Source: an uncultured Acetatifactor sp. (lineage in GTDB: Bacteria > Bacillota > Clostridia > Lachnospirales > Lachnospiraceae). Taken from it: a DNA stretch of 11,074 bases. Made by a program: the position numbers and the translations under genes. The notes beneath the pieces are model-generated. The model searched no databases. It was given only the letters and a program-made list of their open reading frames with translations, and was not told where the DNA came from. This document shows, piece after piece, positions 1 through 7,022 of this stretch. The DNA is taken from positions 50,272 to 61,345 of the forward strand of contig CAJUQT010000021.1 of NCBI GenBank assembly GCA_910588225.1. The letters run 5' to 3'. Position 1 is the first letter of the stretch. Every line of letters begins with the position of its first letter.

Positions 1-88
1 CACACACTTAGATAAATTCCCAGCCGCATATGCATGCGTCTGTAAATTTATCCGGGCCTCTATGAGCATACGCTGTTTTAAGTTCCGC
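1..88. repeat. Structured repeat, copy 1
   Basis: This is the first of two 88-bp direct repeats; the second starts 105 bp later and matches at 86 of 88 positions (differences at 25/130 and 56/161). The unit contains an AT-rich inverted repeat (gataaatt at 11-18 with aatttatc at 45-52) that encloses a smaller hairpin (cgcat at 25-29 with atgcg at 34-38). It also carries the left arm of a long hairpin described separately. No ORF is supported. It lies just downstream of argH. It may continue beyond the left edge of the window, so the true copy number is unknown. Confidence 0.9.
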
Positions 89-106
89 GTATGCTCATAC
101 AGGCCC
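54..106. repeat. Long imperfect hairpin in the repeat
   Basis: The arms at 54-73 and 87-106 are complementary over 20 bp with a single mismatch (C60 against C100), including a perfect 13-bp core (61-73 with 87-99). The loop at 74-86 is 13 nt. The stem is stable and GC-containing but has no T-run on either side, so it is not a typical intrinsic terminator. It could still act as an mRNA 3'-end stabiliser for argH transcripts or form a cruciform; that is inference. Confidence 0.85.
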
Positions 107-193
107 ACACACTTAGATAAATTCCCAGCTGCATATGCATGCGTCTGTAAATTTATCCGGACCTCTATGAGCATACGCTGTTTTAAGTTCCGC
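106..193. repeat. Structured repeat, copy 2
   Basis: This second copy of the 88-bp unit ends 27 bp past the argH stop codon. It keeps the AT-rich inverted repeat and the 13-base arm (166-178). It lacks the right-hand arm that closes the long hairpin in copy 1, because similarity ends at 193. Just beyond, cgcaaaaa (191-198) and tttttacg (210-217) can form a weak 8-bp stem that includes one G-U pair in the RNA. Confidence 0.9.
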
Positions 194-220
194 AAAAATC
201 CTCACAATGTTTTTACGCTG

Positions 221-1606
221 TTATAGATCTGCATTCATAAGATATTTATTATGTTCTTTAATTACCTTTTCCATAGCTTCCCGGCCAGGGGCTCCCAGGG
301 TCAGTCTCTTTTCCACGCAGGTTTTCAAGGCCACTGCATCATAGATATCTTCCTCAAATTTATCGCTGACTGTCCGTAGTTCCTCCAGAGAAAGTCTGTC
401 AATAGAAGTATCTTTTTCCACACAGTACAGCACCAGCCGGCCGATAATTCCATGGGCATCCCGAAAGGGAACACCCTTTCCCACCAGATAATCCGCCGCG
501 TCGGTTGCATTGGTGAAGCCATTCATAGCACTGGCTGCCATGCGTTCCTTCCTGAACTTCATGGTTCGCAGCATGCCTGTGAACAAAATCAGACAATCCC
601 TGACCGTATCCATGGCATCGAAAGACAGTTCCTTATCCTCCTGCATATCCTTATTATATGCCAGAGGGATTCCTTTCATAGTTGTAAGCAATGCAGTCAG
701 CGCGCCGTACACCCGTCCTGTCTTCCCACGCACCAGCTCCGCAATGTCCGGATTCTTCTTCTGCGGCATGATGCTGCTTCCTGTGGAATAGGCGTCGTCT
801 ATCTCTACAAATTGATATTCATTGGAATTCCAGATGATGATTTCTTCGCAAAATCGGCTCAGATGCATCATAATAGTGGACAATGCCGCCAGATATTCAA
901 TCAGATAATCTCTGTCAGAGACGGAATCCATGCTGTTCAGCGTAGGTCCTGCAAATTCCATAAGAGAAGCCGTATACTCTCTGTCCAGCGGATAGGTCGT
1001 ACCCGCCAGCGCGCCTGCCCCCAGGGGACAGTAATTCATTCGCTTATAAATATCCGCCATCCGCTGTCTGTCACGTTTAAACATCTCAAAATAGGCGCCG
1101 TAATGATGAGCCAGAGTGGTAGGCTGTGCCTTTTGCAGATGGGTGAAGCCCGGCATATAAGTCTCCACATTCTCTTCCATGACTGCCAGAATGACACGGA
1201 GAAGCTCCTTTAACAGGGCATCCGTTTCTTTCACATGTTCTCTCGTGTAGAGCCTCATATCCAGAGCCACCTGATCATTGCGGCTTCTCCCGGTATGCAT
1301 TTTCTTCCCGGCCTCTCCGATTCGACGAATCAGAGCCGCCTCCACAAAGCTGTGAATATCTTCACATGTCTCATCGATTTCCATGTCGCCCGCATCCACT
1401 GCCTCACGGATATCCGTAAGCCCCCGCACAATGCTGTCCTTTTCTTCCTCTGTGAGAATTCCCTGCCTGGCCAGCATGGTCACATGCGCTATGCTGCCCT
1501 GGATATCCTGATGAAAAAGACGTCGGTCAAAGCGTATAGATGCGTTAAACTCATAGGCCATCCGGTCTGTTTCCCCGGTAAATCTTCCTCCCCATAATTG
1601 TGCCAT
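221..1606 (-). CDS. argH: Argininosuccinate lyase
   Basis: This cytoplasmic enzyme splits argininosuccinate into arginine and fumarate, the last step of arginine synthesis. At 461 residues it has the usual family length and looks complete. Visible hallmarks of the fumarase/aspartase superfamily are HTGRSRNDQV (about 104-113), the FTHLQ segment (about 154-158, with His156 as a likely catalytic residue), and the signature loop GSSIMPQKKNP (276-286), which carries the catalytic serine. The ATG is preceded by a strong Shine-Dalgarno sequence (AAGGAAGG, about 5-7 nt away). No argG is nearby in the window, so argH stands apart from the rest of its pathway. It is separated from tcdA by about 150 bp containing a plausible promoter, so it may be transcribed on its own. 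Confidence 0.97.
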   Translation of the reverse strand: MAQLWGGRFTGETDRMAYEFNASIRFDRRLFHQDIQGSIAHVTMLARQGILTEEEKDSIVRGLTDIREAVDAGDMEIDETCEDIHSFVEAALIRRIGEAGKKMHTGRSRNDQVALDMRLYTREHVKETDALLKELLRVILAVMEENVETYMPGFTHLQKAQPTTLAHHYGAYFEMFKRDRQRMADIYKRMNYCPLGAGALAGTTYPLDREYTASLMEFAGPTLNSMDSVSDRDYLIEYLAALSTIMMHLSRFCEEIIIWNSNEYQFVEIDDAYSTGSSIMPQKKNPDIAELVRGKTGRVYGALTALLTTMKGIPLAYNKDMQEDKELSFDAMDTVRDCLILFTGMLRTMKFRKERMAASAMNGFTNATDAADYLVGKGVPFRDAHGIIGRLVLYCVEKDTSIDRLSLEELRTVSDKFEEDIYDAVALKTCVEKRLTLGAPGREAMEKVIKEHNKYLMNADL

Positions 1607-1686
1607 ATGTTCCTTCCTTTCAGAAAAATCTCCGCGTCGCAGGTACTTTTCCGCTTCTTTCCTTTGGTCACATTGATAAGATACAG

Positions 1687-1711
1687 CAGTTCAGCCACCT
1701 GTCTTGAACTG
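1687..1711. promoter_or_regulatory. Inverted repeat in the argH leader
   Basis: A perfect 7-bp inverted repeat (cagttca at 1687-1693, tgaactg at 1705-1711) with an 11-nt spacer lies immediately downstream of the proposed argH -10 element. Its position suits an operator or a 5'-leader hairpin. No known regulator is recognised for it. A chance occurrence cannot be excluded. Confidence 0.35.
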
Positions 1712-1716
1712 TTACG

Positions 1717-1745
1717 ATATTACCATAAAAGAATTCAGAATGCAA
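1717..1745 (-). promoter_or_regulatory. Putative argH promoter
   Basis: Read on the minus strand, TTGCAT (1745-1740) and TAATAT (1722-1717) are spaced by exactly 17 bp. A TGg extension just before the -10 gives an extended -10 element. The match to consensus is moderate (3/6 and 4/6). It lies between the tcdA stop and the argH start and predicts a leader of roughly 100 nt. The spacer contains TCTGAAT (1739-1733), which fits one half of the E. coli-type ARG box; the other half is not conserved. Confidence 0.45.
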
Positions 1746-1755
1746 CCCGGGGAAA

Positions 1756-2541
1756 TCATCCGCACAAATCTTTTATTACTTCTCCGGCAATGAGCAGTCC
1801 CGCCACCGAAGGGACAAAAGCCACGCTGCCCGGGATACTCCTGCGGCCTGCATCTCTGTCTGCGTATTCCTGCAGCTTTCCTTCGCTTCCGTAGGTTTCC
1901 TTGTTCTCCTGCACTCCTGTCTCTGCCAGGCAGACAGGCACTTCCTCCGAGTAAACTACTTTCAGCTTCTCTATGCCCCGCTTTTTCAATTCTCTTCTCA
2001 TGACTCTGGCCAGAGGACATACCTTCGTCTCATAGATATCCGCAACCCGAAACAGGCTTCCATCCAGCTTATTGCCGGCCCCCATGCTGCTGATCACAGG
2101 AATTCCTTCCTCCGTCGCCTTCCGCACCAGCTCAGTCTTTGCAGTCACAGTGTCCACCGCATCCACAATATAATCATAGCTCTGAAATGGAAAGGATTCG
2201 GAAGTCTCCGGCAGGAAAAAGCATTTATATTCCCGCACATCGCATTCCGGATTGATCTCCAGAATCCTTTCCCGCATTGCGTCCACCTTATAGGCTCCGA
2301 TGGTTTTCCTGGTGGCTATAATCTGACGATTTAAATTGGACAGGCTCACCCTGTCGCTGTCAATCAGATCAAGGGCTCCAACACCGCTTCTCACAAGGGC
2401 TTCGCATACATATCCGCCCACGCCGCCTATTCCGAATACCGCCACTCGGGATGCCCGCAGCTTATCCATAGCCTGCCTTCCCAGGAGCAGTTCTGTCCTG
2501 GAAAATACTGCTCCATTCTCTTTCTTTTGACCTGTTTCCAT
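1756..2541 (-). CDS. tcdA: tRNA threonylcarbamoyladenosine dehydratase (ThiF/E1-like)
   Basis: TcdA (CsdL/YgdL family) uses ATP to cyclise N6-threonylcarbamoyladenosine (t6A) at tRNA position 37 to ct6A. The sequence shows an E1-like Rossmann fold with the nucleotide-binding loop GIGGVGG (about 37-43), an acidic residue at the end of the next strand (Asp61 region, DLIDSD), the SNLNRQ segment (about 68-73), and SSMGAGNKLD in the middle, typical of this subfamily rather than of ThiF or MoeB. The frame stays open upstream to a TTG at 2556, but the ATG at 2541 is preferred because GAGGAA sits 7 nt before it and overlaps that TTG. This gives 261 residues. It follows miaB by 57 bp with no obvious promoter or terminator between, so the two are probably co-transcribed. 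Confidence 0.92.
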   Translation of the reverse strand: METGQKKENGAVFSRTELLLGRQAMDKLRASRVAVFGIGGVGGYVCEALVRSGVGALDLIDSDRVSLSNLNRQIIATRKTIGAYKVDAMRERILEINPECDVREYKCFFLPETSESFPFQSYDYIVDAVDTVTAKTELVRKATEEGIPVISSMGAGNKLDGSLFRVADIYETKVCPLARVMRRELKKRGIEKLKVVYSEEVPVCLAETGVQENKETYGSEGKLQEYADRDAGRRSIPGSVAFVPSVAGLLIAGEVIKDLCG

Positions 2542-2548
2542 ATTTGAA

Positions 2549-2554
2549 TTCCTC
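2549..2554 (-). promoter_or_regulatory. Shine-Dalgarno deciding the tcdA start
   Basis: GAGGAA on the minus strand lies 7 nt before the ATG at 2541. The alternative TTG start (2556-2554) overlaps this site and has no comparable ribosome-binding sequence ahead of it. This favours the shorter 261-residue protein. Confidence 0.7.
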
Positions 2555-2598
2555 AAAATGATTTTCTTCCATCCCCCGGGTTCTGCTTCTCAAGAACT

Positions 2599-4065
2599 TC
2601 ATACAGCAGTCTCGGAAGAACCCACCGGATGTCCGATATAGTAAAAACCGTGACACTCATCCAGCGACACAGACACCAGCTTTCCTATCATGGATGCATC
2701 TCCGGGAATATGTACAATAATATTATTGGAGAGTCTTCCTGTGACCATGGAGACATCGTTTTCATTGACCTCTTCAATCAATGCCTCCATCACCTTCCCC
2801 TGGTATTTTGCCACCTGACTGCGGGCTGTATCCTGCACCACTTTCAAAAGCTTATCAAAGCCCAGACGCACTTCCTCCGGGGGAACCTGGTCTTCCATAG
2901 CCGCCGCGGGAGTCCCGGTACGTTTGGAATAGATAAAAGTAAAGGCATTATCGTATTGCACAGTACGTACCATATCGATGGTCTCTTCCAGATCTTCCTG
3001 GGTCTCTCCAGGAAACCCTACAATAATATCCGTTGTGATGGCAATATCCGGTATCTCATTTCGAAGATGCCGGATCAGATCAAGATACTGCTCCCTTGTA
3101 TAGCGCCTGTTCATCCGTTCCAGAATTCTGGTGGAACCGGACTGCAGGGGCAGATGCAGATGACGGCAGATTTTGGAGGACTCCTTCATCACCTGAATCA
3201 GTTCTTCCGACAAATCTTTCGGGTGAGAAGTCATAAAACGAATGCGCCGCAGACCTTCGATTTTCTCCACACGTCGGAGCAGTTCCGCAAAGCTTACAGG
3301 CCTGTCCAGCGTTTTCCCATAGGAATTCACATTCTGTCCCAGTAACATGACCTCCACCACCCCGTCGGCCACCAGAGATTCAATCTCCCTGAGAATCTCC
3401 TCCGGCTCCCTGCTGCGCTCCCGTCCCCGCACATAGGGCACGATACAGTAGCTGCAGAAATTATTGCATCCGAACATAATATTGATTCCTGACTTGAACG
3501 AGAATTTACGTTCTACCGGCAGGTTCTCCACAATTTTATCCGTATCCTTCCAGATGTCAATAATCATTCCCTCCGCTTCCTGAGAAGCGTACAGAAGCTC
3601 AGCAAATTTATAGATATTATGTGTGCCGAAAATCAGGTCTACAAAGGAATAGCTTTTTTTCAGCTTCTCAATCACAGACTGCTCCTGCATCATACAGCCG
3701 CAGAGCGCAATCTTCATCTGCGGATTCTGTTTCTTATACCGGTTCAGTTCACCCAGCCGTCCATACACCCTCTGATTGGCATTGTCCCGGACAGTACAGG
3801 TATTATAAATGACAAAATCCGCTTTTTCACTGTCCGTATTCTCATATCCGGCGCTCTCTAAAATGCCTGCCAGCTTCTCGGAGTCCCGGGCGTTCATCTG
3901 GCAGCCAAAGGTCGTCACGCAGGCAGCAGGCAGACGGCCGTTTTTCCGTTTAAACGCCTCCACCCACTGCCGGCATTTTGCCATAAAGTAATATTGACGG
4001 GCGGGTTCCTCTGTGGGCGGCCCTGCAGCTAAATCTATTTTATCTAAATCAATTTCGTTATACAT
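2599..4065 (-). CDS. miaB: tRNA-2-methylthio-N6-dimethylallyladenosine synthase
   Basis: MiaB is a radical-SAM methylthiotransferase that converts i6A37 to ms2i6A37 in tRNAs reading UNN codons. All parts are visible. The N-terminal UPF0004 domain has the three cysteines for the auxiliary cluster (Cys55 in TFGCQMN, Cys90 in YNTCTVR, Cys124 in CGCMMQ). The radical-SAM CxxxCxxC motif is at Cys200, Cys204 and Cys207 (FGCNNFCSYC). A TRAM RNA-binding domain fills roughly the last 65 residues. The ATG at 4065 gives 488 residues. An in-frame TTG at 4140 would add 25 residues, but it has no Shine-Dalgarno sequence and lies upstream of the proposed promoter. The N-terminal extension of about 45 residues before the first domain is common in clostridial MiaB. 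It probably heads a miaB-tcdA unit. Confidence 0.96.
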   Translation of the reverse strand: MYNEIDLDKIDLAAGPPTEEPARQYYFMAKCRQWVEAFKRKNGRLPAACVTTFGCQMNARDSEKLAGILESAGYENTDSEKADFVIYNTCTVRDNANQRVYGRLGELNRYKKQNPQMKIALCGCMMQEQSVIEKLKKSYSFVDLIFGTHNIYKFAELLYASQEAEGMIIDIWKDTDKIVENLPVERKFSFKSGINIMFGCNNFCSYCIVPYVRGRERSREPEEILREIESLVADGVVEVMLLGQNVNSYGKTLDRPVSFAELLRRVEKIEGLRRIRFMTSHPKDLSEELIQVMKESSKICRHLHLPLQSGSTRILERMNRRYTREQYLDLIRHLRNEIPDIAITTDIIVGFPGETQEDLEETIDMVRTVQYDNAFTFIYSKRTGTPAAAMEDQVPPEEVRLGFDKLLKVVQDTARSQVAKYQGKVMEALIEEVNENDVSMVTGRLSNNIIVHIPGDASMIGKLVSVSLDECHGFYYIGHPVGSSETAV

Positions 4066-4089
4066 TTCTCTTGACTTTTCTCTCTTTCT

Positions 4090-4119
4090 GTTATAGTCAA
4101 ATAAGAAATGAGTTTTTAA
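4090..4119 (-). promoter_or_regulatory. Putative miaB promoter
   Basis: On the minus strand, TTAAAA (4119-4114) and TATAAC (4095-4090) are separated by 18 bp, matching the sigma-A consensus at 4/6 and 5/6. The predicted transcript would begin near 4083 and leave a short purine-rich leader before the ATG at 4065. The 141-bp gap after pepT makes a separate promoter reasonable. Confidence 0.4.
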
Positions 4120-4206
4120 CCATACAGCCTTATGGCTCAAGCGTGGTACTCGTTTCTTTTTATGTTTATGATGTCATATAGGTACAATTTTCTATATTCC
4201 ATTTAA

Positions 4207-5445
4207 TTAATTCCATATATCCCCATACCTCCCCGCAAGCCGGATCAGGAGCTCCGTCGTCTTCTCTATCTCCTGCACACAGGCATATTCAAAACGGCTG
4301 TGGCCATTGGCGCCGCCGGTACAGAGGTTCGGACAGGGCAAGCCCATATAGGACAGCCTTGCGCCGTCCGTGCCACCTCTGATGGGAGTGATGACCGGTT
4401 CACCGCCCAATTCACGAATGATCTGCGCGGCATTATCAATCAAATGCATGTGCGGCTCCAGCGCTTCTTTCATATTGTAATAGGAATCTTTTATCTCGGC
4501 AACAACGGTTCCTTCCCCGTACTTTTGATTCAAAAAATCCGCACACTGAAGGAATACTTGCTTTTTCTCCTGGAACAGCTTTTTATCATGGTCGCGGATA
4601 ATATATTCCGCCGTAGTTTCTTCCACATTTCCGGAAATCTGATCCAGATGGAAAAAACCTTCATAACCTTCCGTGTACATGGGATTCTGAAATACGGGGA
4701 GCAGACTCTGAAATTCAAAAGCCACCAGCATGGAATTCACCATCCTGCCTTTTGCCGAGCCGGGATGCACACTTCTCCCATACACTGTCAGCCTGGCTCC
4801 TGCGGCATTGAAGGTTTCATCCTGCATACCGCCGAACTCACCGCCATCTACCGTGTAAGCAAAGTCCGCTCCAAACAGCCGTACGTCAAAGTGATCGGTC
4901 CCTTCTCCGATTTCCTCATCCGGCGTAAAGCCAATGCGAATCTTTCCGTGTCTTATTTCCGGCGTTTTCAGCAGATATTCGCAGGCGGCCATAATCTCCG
5001 CAATGCCGGCCTTATCATCTGCGCCCAGCAATGTGGTTCCATCTGTCACAATCAGGTCCTGTCCTTTATAACCTGTCAGTTCCGGGAAATCCGCTGTTCG
5101 AAATACAATATTCTCTTTTTCATTCAGTACGATATCGCCGCCGTCATAGTTTTCCACAATCCGCGGCTTCACATCTGCGCCGGACACGGCAGGAGAAGTA
5201 TCCATGTGAGCTATAAATCCGAGAACAGGGGCCTCTTCGCATCCCTTAGAAGCAGGAACAGATGCGTACACATAGCAATGCTCCCTGTCATATGTAATTT
5301 CCGATGCCCCCATCTCCTCCAGCTGCCTGACCAGAAGTTCTGCCAGCCCATGCTGCTTTCGGGTACTGGGGGATGTTCCTGTGCTTTCGTCAGATTGTGT
5401 GTCCAGTTTCACATATTGCAGAAAATAATCAATAGTCCGTGACAT
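4207..5445 (-). CDS. pepT: Peptidase T (tripeptide aminopeptidase)
   Basis: Peptidase T is a cytoplasmic di-zinc M20B aminopeptidase that removes N-terminal residues from tripeptides. The 412-residue length is typical. Zinc and catalytic residues can be seen: HMDTS (His80, Asp82), GADDKAG (bridging Asp143 region), DEEIGEG (catalytic Glu177, metal Glu178), the aspartate of VDGGE (Asp200), and the C-terminal NGHSRFE that supplies the last histidine. GGTDGARLS and CPNLCTGG are also characteristic of PepT rather than of general M20 dipeptidases. The ATG has a GAGGAAG sequence about 9-11 nt upstream. It lies 120 bp after the symporter gene with its own candidate promoter, so it is probably transcribed separately. 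A peptidase next to an amino-acid symporter suggests shared use in amino-acid nutrition; that is inference. Confidence 0.96.
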   Translation of the reverse strand: MSRTIDYFLQYVKLDTQSDESTGTSPSTRKQHGLAELLVRQLEEMGASEITYDREHCYVYASVPASKGCEEAPVLGFIAHMDTSPAVSGADVKPRIVENYDGGDIVLNEKENIVFRTADFPELTGYKGQDLIVTDGTTLLGADDKAGIAEIMAACEYLLKTPEIRHGKIRIGFTPDEEIGEGTDHFDVRLFGADFAYTVDGGEFGGMQDETFNAAGARLTVYGRSVHPGSAKGRMVNSMLVAFEFQSLLPVFQNPMYTEGYEGFFHLDQISGNVEETTAEYIIRDHDKKLFQEKKQVFLQCADFLNQKYGEGTVVAEIKDSYYNMKEALEPHMHLIDNAAQIIRELGGEPVITPIRGGTDGARLSYMGLPCPNLCTGGANGHSRFEYACVQEIEKTTELLIRLAGRYGDIWN

Positions 5446-5466
5446 TTGGGTATTCTTCCTCTCTCA

Positions 5467-5494
5467 TTTATATTTTAAATACTTGACAGTTCAA
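5467..5494 (-). promoter_or_regulatory. Putative pepT promoter
   Basis: On the minus strand, TTGAAC (5494-5489) and TATAAA (5472-5467) are separated by 16 bp, matching consensus at 4/6 and 5/6. It predicts a start near 5460 and a 15-nt leader carrying the pepT Shine-Dalgarno sequence. A small dyad, CTTGA-actg-TCAAG (5495-5482), overlaps the -35 hexamer and could be an operator, though it is short. Confidence 0.5.
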
Positions 5495-5565
5495 GCCCGG
5501 GCCACATAAAGAGCCTCCCCTTCTTGTCTGCAGCTGCCAAATACCATCATATCACGAACACCCAT

Positions 5566-6972
5566 TTATCTCAATTCCTTTTTCCTGTGCTCATATGTCT
5601 TTATTTCCCGGCAGGCTTTCCCGGACAGGACCAGAACACAAATCAGATTGGGAATTGCCATCAGCGCATTACAGATATCTGAGAAATTCCAGACCACTTC
5701 AAGGGAACACATACACCCCGCAAAAGCAGCCAGCCCGTAGGCAAATCGATACCAGAGGTTATACTTTGATTTTCCGCCCATGAGAAATTCAAAAGCCCTT
5801 TCTCCCTGGTAAGCCCATCCGATTATCGTGGCGAAAGCGAAAAGTACAATGCATACGCTGACAAAACTGCCGCCCCATTTTCCCAGCGTTGTGCGGAAAG
5901 CGGCCAGCGTCAGAGCCGTGCCGGTGAGAAGATTTCCGTCCCCGTCCATATTCCCCAACACGCCGGAAGTCGCAAAGGCTAATCCCGTAATGGTACAGAC
6001 TACCACGGTGTCCAGGAATACCCCTGTCATACTGATATAGCCCTGCCGCACAAAATCTTCCGTATCCGCAGCCGCCGTGGTTATCCCCGAGGCCCCCAGA
6101 CCTGCTTCATTGGAAAAAATCCCTCTGGACACGCCCCAGCGAAGCGACTGGAATGCTGTCACTGTAATACTGCCGAAGATTCCTCCTGATACCGCCTGGG
6201 GATAAAAAGCTGCTGCCAAAATTCCTGTTATGGCCTCAGGAAGCCGATTAATATGAGTCAGAATCACAGCCAGCGCCCCCAACAGATAAAAGACACCCAT
6301 AAAAGGAACCAGAATCTGTGTCACTTTTCCGATGACACCGATTCCACCCAGAACTACCAGAATCGTCATTATCGTCAGAAACAGTCCTGTATTCTCCTTC
6401 GGAATGCCAAAAGACACCCACACGGCATCTGCAATGGAATTGGACTGGGTCATATTTCCCATACCGAAGGAGGCTGTGACGGCAAAGAGGGCAAACACAA
6501 TCCCCAGCGCTTTTCCCGCCTTTCTGTTCGGGAATCCATACAGGCAGGTATACATGGGCCCGCCTGCTGTCTCGCCTCTGTCGTTTTTTCCTCTGTATTT
6601 TACCGCAAGCATGCTTTCCACCAGCTTGGTTGCCATTCCGATAAAGCTTGTGATTACCATCCAGAACAGCGCCCCGGGGCCCCCCAGAACCATTGCCGTA
6701 GCCACGCCTACAATATTTCCGATCCCCAGTGTGATGGCAAGTTCCGTGGTAAGAGAAGCCAGAGAAGAGACTTTGCCGGACTCTCTCCCCTCGCGTTTCT
6801 TACTGCCCTTTTTCTCCGGTTCACTCCCGAAAGCACAGCGAAACGCATATTTCAGATTTTTAAGAGGAAGAAGGTCAAGCCGCAGCATCAGATAACAGCC
6901 GGTCCCCAGCAAAAGTGCCAGCATCCACGGCCCCCAGACCAGATCGTCAAGGTATTGAATCACTTTCTCCAT
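5566..6972 (-). CDS. AGCS-family sodium:amino-acid symporter
   Basis: This predicted integral membrane protein of 468 residues would couple uptake of a small neutral amino acid (alanine or glycine in characterised members) to sodium. It has the LeuT-like arrangement of about ten or eleven hydrophobic segments, the family signature GGPGALFWMV followed by GMATKLVE, the AVKYRG and GGPMY motifs, SNEAGLGAS in the second half, and a C-terminal charged tail. Two segments differ from common homologues: GIGNI where GTGNI is usual in the substrate-binding break of the first core helix, and VSSLASL where SPFQAL is usual just before it. The exact substrate is therefore less certain. The ATG has AGAGG 10 nt upstream. 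The start codon lies in the right arm of a 12-bp inverted repeat. It is 50 bp downstream of the anchored paralogue genes and may or may not share their transcript. Confidence 0.93.
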   Translation of the reverse strand: MEKVIQYLDDLVWGPWMLALLLGTGCYLMLRLDLLPLKNLKYAFRCAFGSEPEKKGSKKREGRESGKVSSLASLTTELAITLGIGNIVGVATAMVLGGPGALFWMVITSFIGMATKLVESMLAVKYRGKNDRGETAGGPMYTCLYGFPNRKAGKALGIVFALFAVTASFGMGNMTQSNSIADAVWVSFGIPKENTGLFLTIMTILVVLGGIGVIGKVTQILVPFMGVFYLLGALAVILTHINRLPEAITGILAAAFYPQAVSGGIFGSITVTAFQSLRWGVSRGIFSNEAGLGASGITTAAADTEDFVRQGYISMTGVFLDTVVVCTITGLAFATSGVLGNMDGDGNLLTGTALTLAAFRTTLGKWGGSFVSVCIVLFAFATIIGWAYQGERAFEFLMGGKSKYNLWYRFAYGLAAFAGCMCSLEVVWNFSDICNALMAIPNLICVLVLSGKACREIKTYEHRKKELR

Positions 6973-7004
6973 ATTTAGAAAACCTCTGCCGTTTTTCTAA
7001 ATAT
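6971..7004. promoter_or_regulatory. 12-bp inverted repeat spanning the symporter start
   Basis: The arms at 6971-6982 and 6993-7004 are perfectly complementary over 12 bp and very AT-rich, with a 10-nt loop. On the minus strand the AGAGG ribosome-binding sequence lies in the loop and the first two bases of the start codon lie in the last pairs of the stem. This could be an RNA hairpin controlling translation of the symporter, or a DNA operator. It lacks the GC-rich stem and T-run of an intrinsic terminator. Confidence 0.6.
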
Positions 7005-7022
7005 ATTGGTACAAGAGGAGCT

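Noticed and set aside
1..193. CRISPR array
   Set aside because: There are only two 88-bp units with a 17-bp spacer that is complementary to part of the unit, and no cas genes. This is a structured repeat, not a repeat-spacer array.
452..1213. 253-codon open frame on the plus strand opposite argH
   Set aside because: The argH reading on the other strand is full-length with every signature; this frame shows no protein-like motif.
1489..1698. 69-codon minus-strand frame starting in the argH leader and running into argH in another frame
   Set aside because: It starts with GTG and weak ribosome-binding sequence, and more than half overlaps argH. A leader peptide would normally be shorter and show a codon run linked to arginine, which is absent.
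1607..1755. T-box or other riboswitch ahead of argH
   Set aside because: The leader is only about 100 nt and lacks the conserved T-box sequence; AGGTGGC alone is not sufficient. No intrinsic terminator is seen in the leader.
2542..2556. TTG start giving a 266-residue TcdA
   Set aside because: The TTG overlaps the GAGGAA ribosome-binding site that is well placed for the ATG at 2541.
4066..4140. TTG start giving a 513-residue MiaB
   Set aside because: There is no Shine-Dalgarno sequence, it lies upstream of the candidate promoter, and the extra residues match no MiaB feature.
4300..5442. 380-codon open frame on the plus strand opposite almost all of pepT
   Set aside because: It is antisense to a gene with all peptidase T motifs, has no recognisable domain or fitting start signal, and its composition is what a reversed coding frame gives.
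5446..5565. Intrinsic terminator after the symporter gene
   Set aside because: The GC-rich stretch does not form a clean stem followed by a T-run on the minus strand.
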